Assembly: GCA_012840125.1 (NCBI GenBank)
Contig: DULZ01000057.1
Span: 1-39,956 of the forward strand
Origin: Clostridia bacterium
GTDB lineage: Bacteria; Bacillota; DULZ01
Reading direction: 5' to 3'
Length of the DNA: 39,956 nt
The translations under genes were made by a program, and so were the position numbers. The notes below the pieces were generated by a model, which was not told the origin of the DNA, did not search any database, and worked only from the letters and a program-made list of their open reading frames with translations. Below are positions 34,705-39,956 of the stretch, one piece after another; the first letter of the stretch is position 1; each line of letters begins with the position of its first letter.

Positions 34705-36018
34705 ATGGATAAGCAGGATTGGAAGCTTCTCTCGTTGATCCTTGGCTTTACGGCCATCGAAGTTCTTTTCGTCACTAGTGCCACCGTTCCCCGCTGGCTG
34801 GCGGCGGCGGCCCTGGTGGTGATAAACCTGGGCATTTTCGCCTGGCTGCGCAATTTCGGGCTGGAACCCTACTATCCCCCGGAGCCTGCCACCGAGAATG
34901 CTACCATTGAAGCTACCCTGGAATCCACCTTGCAGATCGCCCATGAAACGCTGCCGGTCCTGCGCCGGGGGCTTAACGAAGACACAGCCAAGAAAACGGC
35001 GGAGATCATTCAAAAAATCAGCGAAATGGCTGCCGTCGCCATTACTGACCGGGAAAAAGTACTGGCCTTCATCGGCGTCGGCTGCGATAAACACCTGCCC
35101 GGGGAACAGATCTTGACGGAAGCCACCCGGCAGGTGATCGCCACCGGGCAAATGAAAATTGTCTCGGACACTACTGCCTTAAACTGCAGCCGCTACGATT
35201 CCTGCGAATGTCCCCTGGGTTCGGCGGTGATTGTGCCCCTTAAAAACCGGGACGAGGTAGTGGGTACCCTGAAGCTGTATTCCACCTCCCATGGGCACCC
35301 GCCGCGTCACATCGTGCGGTTGGCCACGGGGATTGCCCAATTGTTGAGCATGCAAATGGAGCTGGCTGAAGTTGACCGGCAGGCCCAGCTGGTCACCCAG
35401 GCCCGGCTGGAAGCGCTCCACGCCCAGATTAACCCCCATTTCTTTTTCAATACGATTAATACCATTGTGATGTACAGCCGGACGGATCCGGAAAAAACCA
35501 GGCAGCTCTTAATCAACCTGGCGGAACTCTTCCGCAAGACCCTGAAACGCCCCGGCCCGTTCATCACCTTTAAAGAAGAGTTGGAATGCATTGAAACCTA
35601 TTTCGCCCTGGAAGAAGCCAGGTTTGGGGACAAAATCCGGCTGGTCAAAAACATTGACGAATCCTTGCTCCATTATGAAATCCCGGTGCTCAGCATCCAA
35701 CCCCTGGTGGAAAACGCGGTGAAACACGGTTTGTCCCCCAAGCTCGGTCCCGGTACGGTGGCCATCTCCGCCCAGCTCAAAGGCCGGGAGCTGCGCATTA
35801 CCATTTCCGATGACGGCGTAGGCATACCGCCTTACCGGCTCAATGAAGTCCTAAAACCCGGGGTCGGTTCCGGGAACGGGGTAGGCCTTTCCAATGTGAA
35901 TGAACGCTTTAAGAGCCTGTACGGGGAGGACTACGGTCTTAGGATTCAAAGTAAAGAAGGCGTGGGTACCAAGATCTCCCTGCGGGTTCCCTTGTTTCAT
36001 CCGGCCCACGCCAAGTAA
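34705..36018 (+). CDS. LytS-like sensor histidine kinase
   Basis: A membrane sensor kinase of the LytS/YehU class. Two close TM segments lie at about residues 9-27 and 30-48. A GAF-type domain follows (about 75-225) and contains cysteines in VGCDKHLPG and LNCSRYDSCECPLG. The His_kinase domain has His245 in QINPHFFFNTINTI, and the ATPase part has PLVENAVKHGL, ISDDGVGIP and GVGLSNVNERFKSLYG. The five-TM LytS sensor part is missing, so the protein is shorter (437 aa) than LytS. No response regulator is adjacent. AAAGGAG precedes ATG 34705. Confidence 0.88.
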   Translation: MDKQDWKLLSLILGFTAIEVLFVTSATVPRWLAAAALVVINLGIFAWLRNFGLEPYYPPEPATENATIEATLESTLQIAHETLPVLRRGLNEDTAKKTAEIIQKISEMAAVAITDREKVLAFIGVGCDKHLPGEQILTEATRQVIATGQMKIVSDTTALNCSRYDSCECPLGSAVIVPLKNRDEVVGTLKLYSTSHGHPPRHIVRLATGIAQLLSMQMELAEVDRQAQLVTQARLEALHAQINPHFFFNTINTIVMYSRTDPEKTRQLLINLAELFRKTLKRPGPFITFKEELECIETYFALEEARFGDKIRLVKNIDESLLHYEIPVLSIQPLVENAVKHGLSPKLGPGTVAISAQLKGRELRITISDDGVGIPPYRLNEVLKPGVGSGNGVGLSNVNERFKSLYGEDYGLRIQSKEGVGTKISLRVPLFHPAHAK

Positions 36019-36036
36019 AGAGTGCATGCTCCTATT

Positions 36037-36246
36037 TTAGGATTCCCGTTGTTCCCGCACCGGTTCGCCGGCCACCAGTCGGAACAACCCGTAAATGCCG
36101 GCGATGCCGACGATGGTATAAATGATCCTGCTGATGATAGCATCGGTTCCACCGAAAATGGCAGCCACCAGGTCATACTGGAATAACCCAACCAGCAACC
36201 AGTTCAAGGCTCCGATCACCATCAGAGCCAAAGCCAGTTGAAACAT
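36037..36246 (-). CDS. DUF378 small membrane protein
   Basis: A 69-aa membrane protein with two hydrophobic helices (about residues 3-26 and 38-58) and a charged C-terminal tail. The stretch GALNWLLVGLFQYDLVAAIFGG is typical of the DUF378 family, whose function is unknown. AAAGGAGG about ten nt upstream supports ATG 36246. Confidence 0.85.
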   Translation of the reverse strand: MFQLALALMVIGALNWLLVGLFQYDLVAAIFGGTDAIISRIIYTIVGIAGIYGLFRLVAGEPVREQRES

Positions 36247-36301
36247 TTATTAGACTCCTCCTTTCTGGATTTTTCAAGTTTAGAGTTTTCCCAATTTCGA
36301 C

Positions 36302-36333
36302 AAAAAAAATAAGCCGGTGTTGCCAACCGGCTT
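36302..36333 (-). terminator. Terminator after the aminotransferase
   Basis: AAGCCGGT (36311-36318) pairs with ACCGGCTT (36326-36333). On the minus strand it is followed by an A-T pair and then eight T residues. It ends the aminotransferase transcript ahead of the DUF378 gene. Confidence 0.9.
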
Positions 36334-36342
36334 GCTTGATTC

Positions 36343-37581
36343 TTAATCTAAGGCTTTTTTGATACTGGCAGCCAACCCGGGCATTTTCTTGGTAGGCACG
36401 GAACAGACGGCAATTCTCAATCCCTTCTTCAGGGGGACCACAAAAATCCTTTCCTGCTGCAGCCGTTCACAGACCTGCTTTGCGTTACCGGTAGGAACGG
36501 AGATGAAAAACCCGGCATGATAAGGACAAATCGCCAGCCCAGCTTCTTGAGCCTCCCCCACGAAAATCTGCGCCCGCTGAGCCAGCAGTTCCCGGTAATG
36601 ACCCCGCAAAGCATCGATCTCTTGGGAAAGGGCCTGATCGTTAACGATTCTTACCAGCAGCTCCTGCGGCAGGCGCGTCACATTGGACCAGTTGGCCCGG
36701 GTGGAATAAGCATTCACCGCCATGAACTCGTCTGTAACATCCCGGCTGCTGCTGACGGCAATCAAGGCACCGCAGCGCAGGCCGTAGGCAAAAAAGGACT
36801 TGGACATGCTGAAGGCTACCGTAATCAATATGTTCTCCGGCAAACCTTGGAACAGCCTAAAGAATTTTCTCGCCTCCGCCGGATCCCCGGCATAGTCCAT
36901 ATAAGCCACATCAATCAGCACCACGATTCTCTTACCGGCATCTTTAGCCAGTTCCCGGAATACGGACAGCACCGCCGTCCATTCCTGTTCCGTTAAACTA
37001 TACCCGGTGGGGTTATGAGCGGGTGTGTTGATAACCACGACCAGGTGAGCCTGGCTTTGCAGCAGTTCCCTGGCCTTTGCTTCCAAAGAAGCCAGATTGA
37101 AGGTATTATCCTCGTTAAACAGTTTATAATAATCAACCTGACGGCCGCATTCATTGGCAATCAGGCTGTAAGTTCCCCAAAACCAATCAGGGACCAAAAT
37201 CCGGCTGCCCATTTCCGCGTAATTGAAAAAGACGTTCCTAATGGCCCCGGTCCCCCCGGGTGTAGCGATGGCGGCAACGTAGCTCTCCGGCTTGGACGCA
37301 CCGAATGTATAACTGACGACCGCTTCGGCAAATCCGGCGACACCGCTGATGGGGGCATAATCCATGATGTCCGCGGCAGACAGCCCTTGCAGCAGCCGGT
37401 CAAGAGAGGAAAGGGTCACAAACTTTTCTTCCTCGTCGTAAATGGTACCGATGCTAGCATTAATCACTTGGTCCTGGCCATACTGTTTGATGGCGCTCTT
37501 AGCAGCAGCCAACACGGAAAAAACGGGATCGACAAAACTCTTCCCTTGTGCACTGCCTGCAGTCATAAAAAAATCCTGCAT
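36343..37581 (-). CDS. Class-I pyridoxal-phosphate aminotransferase
   Basis: An aminotransferase of fold type I, related to aspartate/aromatic aminotransferases. It has ATPGGTGAIRN (cofactor phosphate site), NTPAHNPTGYSLTEQEW, LIDVAYMDYAGD and the PLP-lysine segment FSMSKSFFAYGLRCG, and an Arg near the C terminus (KKGLRIAVCSVP). Length is 412 aa from ATG 37581, with GAGGAGG ten nt upstream. The sequence suits an amino acid such as aspartate, tyrosine or tryptophan, but the substrate is not readable. Confidence 0.88.
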   Translation of the reverse strand: MQDFFMTAGSAQGKSFVDPVFSVLAAAKSAIKQYGQDQVINASIGTIYDEEEKFVTLSSLDRLLQGLSAADIMDYAPISGVAGFAEAVVSYTFGASKPESYVAAIATPGGTGAIRNVFFNYAEMGSRILVPDWFWGTYSLIANECGRQVDYYKLFNEDNTFNLASLEAKARELLQSQAHLVVVINTPAHNPTGYSLTEQEWTAVLSVFRELAKDAGKRIVVLIDVAYMDYAGDPAEARKFFRLFQGLPENILITVAFSMSKSFFAYGLRCGALIAVSSSRDVTDEFMAVNAYSTRANWSNVTRLPQELLVRIVNDQALSQEIDALRGHYRELLAQRAQIFVGEAQEAGLAICPYHAGFFISVPTGNAKQVCERLQQERIFVVPLKKGLRIAVCSVPTKKMPGLAASIKKALD

Positions 37582-37620
37582 ACCACTTCTGCCTCCTCTT
37601 TGCATTCGCCTGCTTGATCC

Positions 37621-37638
37621 CAGCATATGCTGTGTCAA
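37621..37638. promoter_or_regulatory. Palindrome beside a TTGACA box upstream of the aminotransferase
   Basis: CAGCATATGCTG (37621-37632) is a perfect 12-bp palindrome. On the minus strand TTGACA (37638-37633) directly precedes it. No good -10 lies at normal spacing, so the promoter is uncertain. The palindrome could be an operator. Confidence 0.35.
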
Positions 37639-37712
37639 ACTTTTCGTTATTGTTTTCTGCAAAAAGGGAGCTTCTCCTGTCTCCCGGCGCTGAAATGTAC
37701 AGTATACAATTG

Positions 37713-38882
37713 TTAACGAAAGACACTGATGAATTTGCTGATCACATCCGCCCCCGCCACGACGGTGCCGATGCTGCTGCCCAAATTAGCCAATGCCACC
37801 ACCAGCAGGATATGGGTCACTTTGTTACGCCAGAACCCCTTCAGGGTATGAATGTCCTCAGACATACTCTGAAAATCTTTCACGCTGGGCTTTTTGAGAA
37901 AAGCCTCAGTCAACCCGGCAAACCAGCCGGCAGCCAGCAGCGGGTTTAAGGAGCTAATGGGAGCTACCACAAAGGCGGTCAAGATCGACACAGGATGGGC
38001 TAATGCTAACAAAGCACCTAAAGCGCTCAAGGAGCCGTTCCAAAGGATCCAGTTTAAAAGGGAGTCCATTCCCGCCGCCCGGTCCAGGGAGAAAGTGGAA
38101 ATGATGATGGCCAGGATCAGGGCGGGAATAATCCAACCGATCACCTTGGTCGTTTTGGAGCCCGCCGGAACGGCGGATAGCTGCGCTAAATCATGCTCCC
38201 GGCCAAGCTCTTCCTTGATCCCGGCGATATGCCCCGCCCCGAGGACAGCCAGGACTTTGTTGCCAGGCGCTGTCTTGATTTTTTCCGCAATATACTGGTC
38301 CCTTTCATCGATAATGACCCGCTTGAATTCCGGGAAAGATGCCGACAGTTCATTTAAAGCAGCCGTCAACATATCCTGGCTCTTCATCTTTTCCAGCTCT
38401 TCTTCCGAAATCTCTTCCTCCAGCAGCAAGCTCATCATCAATTGAAAGAAGAGCTTCATTTTGCCCCAAAAGCCGAAACCCCGCCACAGCCGGATCATGG
38501 TGGTCTGGATATCCCGGTCCACCAGGCACAGGTTGGCCCCGATTTCCCTGGCCGACTGGATACCCTGCAGCATCTCCTGACCCGGCTGGATACCAAATTG
38601 CCTGGCCAGCCTCTTCTGGTAAGATGACATGATGAGGCTGATTAGTAAGATTAAGGCTTTTCCTTCCTTGATGATTTTAATAATGTCGGTGTTACGCCAT
38701 TGATCAGCGTTGGCGATATTATCATACCTGGTCTGGCATAACTCCACGCAAACCGTGTCCGGCCTTTCGGCTTCAATGAGCGCTTTCACTTCCTCGACGC
38801 TCTTCTGCGAAACATGAGCCGTACCGACCAGGATCACCTGGCGGCCGTCCAGGTCTATGCGATGTACGTTTTCGCCGGCCAA
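37713..38882 (-). CDS. TraB-family membrane protein
   Basis: A TraB/PrgY-type protein, a family related to GumN/TIKI that includes pheromone-shutdown proteins of enterococci. The N-terminal domain (about 1-240) has VILVGTAHVSQKSVEEV, PDTVCVELCQTRYD and AVLGAGHIAGI. The C-terminal half has about four hydrophobic segments (from residue ~247: TKVIGWIIPALILAIIISTF). Length is 389 aa. The start is TTG 38882 with AGGGGA ten nt upstream, which is moderate. No pheromone genes are adjacent, so the function is open. Confidence 0.85.
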   Translation of the reverse strand: MAGENVHRIDLDGRQVILVGTAHVSQKSVEEVKALIEAERPDTVCVELCQTRYDNIANADQWRNTDIIKIIKEGKALILLISLIMSSYQKRLARQFGIQPGQEMLQGIQSAREIGANLCLVDRDIQTTMIRLWRGFGFWGKMKLFFQLMMSLLLEEEISEEELEKMKSQDMLTAALNELSASFPEFKRVIIDERDQYIAEKIKTAPGNKVLAVLGAGHIAGIKEELGREHDLAQLSAVPAGSKTTKVIGWIIPALILAIIISTFSLDRAAGMDSLLNWILWNGSLSALGALLALAHPVSILTAFVVAPISSLNPLLAAGWFAGLTEAFLKKPSVKDFQSMSEDIHTLKGFWRNKVTHILLVVALANLGSSIGTVVAGADVISKFISVFR

Positions 38883-38969
38883 ATTATCACATCCCCTACG
38901 TTAGCGTCAAAACCTATTTAATGATACCACATCTACCGCCGTTATTGATACACCGTATAGCAAAAATTC

Positions 38970-38991
38970 AAGGCCGGGAAACCCCGGCCTT
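38970..38991 (-). terminator. Terminator overlapping the end of the ABC ATPase gene
   Basis: AAGGCCGGG (38970-38978) pairs perfectly with CCCGGCCTT (38983-38991). On the minus strand GAATTTTTG follows. The hairpin overlaps the ATPase stop codon. Confidence 0.85.
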
Positions 38992-39808
38992 AGGCACCAT
39001 TGGATTGTTTGGCTTTCACCAGCAGCATCCGGTCGTTAGCCAGCTGCTTGCCGCTGTTCCTTTCAAATAAACGCAGCACATCTTGCGGGGTAAGCTTTTG
39101 CCGTTCCTCCCCCTGGATATCCAGTACGATTTTACCCTCATGCATCATAATGGTCCTGTTTCCCACCCGCAGGGAATCGACAATATTGTGGGTGACCATG
39201 AGAGTAGTCAAACCTAATTCCCGCACCAGTTCTTGCGTCAAAGCCAGCACTTTTTCTCCCGTTTTCGGGTCCAGGGCTGCCGTGTGTTCATCCAACAGGA
39301 GCAGCTTGGGCTGCTGCAGGGTCGCCATGAGCAGGGTCAGGGCTTGCCGCTGGCCCCCCGACAAGAGCCCCACCGGCGTCGTCAACCTGTTTTCCAAGCC
39401 CAGGTCCAGCCGGGCCAGTTCCTCCCTAATCCTGCTGCGCAAGGATTTCTGCAAACCTATCTTCAGGCCGCGCCGCTGTCCCCGTTTGGCCGCCAGGGCC
39501 ATGTTTTCTTCAATGGTCATGGAAGCCGCCGTTCCCACCATGGGATCTTGGAACACCCGCCCGATTAAACCGGCCCGCCGGTAATCGGGAGTGCCGGTGA
39601 TATCCTCACCGCCTAAGATGATCTGCCCTTGATCCACCGGCCACATCCCGGCGATGGCATTGAGCAGGGTGGATTTGCCCGCCCCGTTACTGCCGATGAT
39701 GGTCACGAAATCCCCCCGGGCCACATGAAGGTCTACCCCGTCTAAAGCTGTCTTTTCATTCACGCTGCCGCGGTTAAATACCTTAGTTACTCCTCTCAGC
39801 AGTAGCAC
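38990..39808 (-). CDS. ABC transporter ATP-binding protein
   Basis: The ATPase of an importer with a permease gene upstream. Walker A GSNGAGKST is near residues 39-47, with GRVFQDP at the Q-loop, the signature LLSGGQRQA, Walker B LLLLDEHTAALDP and THNIVDSL at the H-loop. The ATPase resembles those of TrpXYZ-type (BmpA/XylF-type ligand protein) importers for amino acids. GTG 39808 overlaps the permease end by 26 bp. The ligand-binding protein gene lies beyond the window. Confidence 0.9.
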   Translation of the reverse strand: MLLLRGVTKVFNRGSVNEKTALDGVDLHVARGDFVTIIGSNGAGKSTLLNAIAGMWPVDQGQIILGGEDITGTPDYRRAGLIGRVFQDPMVGTAASMTIEENMALAAKRGQRRGLKIGLQKSLRSRIREELARLDLGLENRLTTPVGLLSGGQRQALTLLMATLQQPKLLLLDEHTAALDPKTGEKVLALTQELVRELGLTTLMVTHNIVDSLRVGNRTIMMHEGKIVLDIQGEERQKLTPQDVLRLFERNSGKQLANDRMLLVKAKQSNGA

Positions 39809-39956
39809 GGGCCCACCCCCCCAGGGTCATAATCTGCTTCTTGAAGCCGAAGCGCGGTACCGTTAAAGCCAGGACCACCAACGCGGCGGTAACCAGTTTC
39901 AAGTCCGTGGTCTTTAGTCCCATCCGCAGCACAATGGCGATGATCACCCGGTAGAC
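39783..39956 (-). CDS. ABC transporter permease (3' end only)
   Basis: The last 57 codons of a membrane protein read from the right edge of the window. The visible C terminus reads YRVIIAIVLRMGL, then LVTAALVVLALTVPRFGF, ending in a charged tail. It overlaps the ATPase start by 26 bp, so the two are translationally coupled. It is presumably the permease of the same importer; the rest lies outside. Confidence 0.75.
   Translation of the reverse strand, partial: VYRVIIAIVLRMGLKTTDLKLVTAALVVLALTVPRFGFKKQIMTLGGWARATAERSN

Overview
The window reads as chromosomal DNA from an anaerobic, spore-forming Bacillota of the Clostridia type. The evidence is a SAM-I riboswitch ahead of metNIQ, a perfect CIRCE operator at groES-groEL, a YtaF-type sporulation membrane protein, the alr / ribbon-helix-helix antitoxin / MazF (EndoA) order known from Bacilli and Clostridia, strong AGGAGG ribosome binding sites, and ferredoxin-based metabolism (KorDABC and HydC/HydB-like subunits). 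I see no insertion sequence, prophage, CRISPR array, rRNA or tRNA. Almost everything from about 8.6 kb to the right edge is on the minus strand; a methionine transporter, a LiuR-like fatty-acid/branched-chain operon, a chemoreceptor, a patatin and a LytS-type kinase are on the plus strand.

Layout. 0.2-3.0 kb: SAM-I riboswitch with terminator, then metN-metI-metQ. 3.0-5.2 kb (minus): purH and ytaF. 5.3-8.6 kb (plus): consensus promoter and a 16-bp palindrome ahead of a MerR/LiuR-like regulator, acyl-CoA dehydrogenase and acyl-CoA synthetase. 8.6-12.6 kb (minus): a HEAT-like protein, a GMP synthase lacking its glutaminase domain, hpt, a membrane-anchored protein and a UroD-family protein. 12.6-15.4 kb (minus): korDABC. 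15.4-17.6 kb (plus): a leader-like noncoding stretch and a methyl-accepting chemotaxis protein. 17.6-19.6 kb (minus): groL-groS behind CIRCE. 19.9-20.8 kb (plus): patatin. 20.8-24.0 kb (minus): HydC/NuoE, HydB/NuoF and a 310-residue N-terminal piece of an FdhA/NuoG-type subunit. 24.0-24.25 kb: a cluster of DnaA boxes. 24.25-30.5 kb (minus): a close-packed eight-gene run, C26 peptidase - Nif3 - amidohydrolase - family-4 UDG - tsaE - tsaB - rimI - tsaD. 30.6-34.5 kb (minus): acpS - nnr - alr - antitoxin - mazF. 34.7-36.0 kb (plus): an orphan LytS-like kinase. 36.0-39.96 kb (minus): a DUF378 protein, an aminotransferase, a TraB-family membrane protein, an ABC ATPase and the 3' end of its permease.

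Metabolic reading. KorDABC makes reduced ferredoxin from 2-oxoacids. The HydC/HydB-like pair can move electrons between ferredoxin and NAD(H), and the truncated Fe-S subunit would link it to a catalytic subunit encoded elsewhere. The acyl-CoA operon supplies acyl-CoA synthetase and a dehydrogenase whose catalytic glutamate sits in the isovaleryl/long-chain position, consistent with its LiuR-like regulator and operator.

The observations most worth a second look are the DnaA-box cluster beside tsaD, the catalytic-domain-less FdhA/NuoG fragment, the glutaminase-less GuaA, and the LiuR-like promoter/operator.
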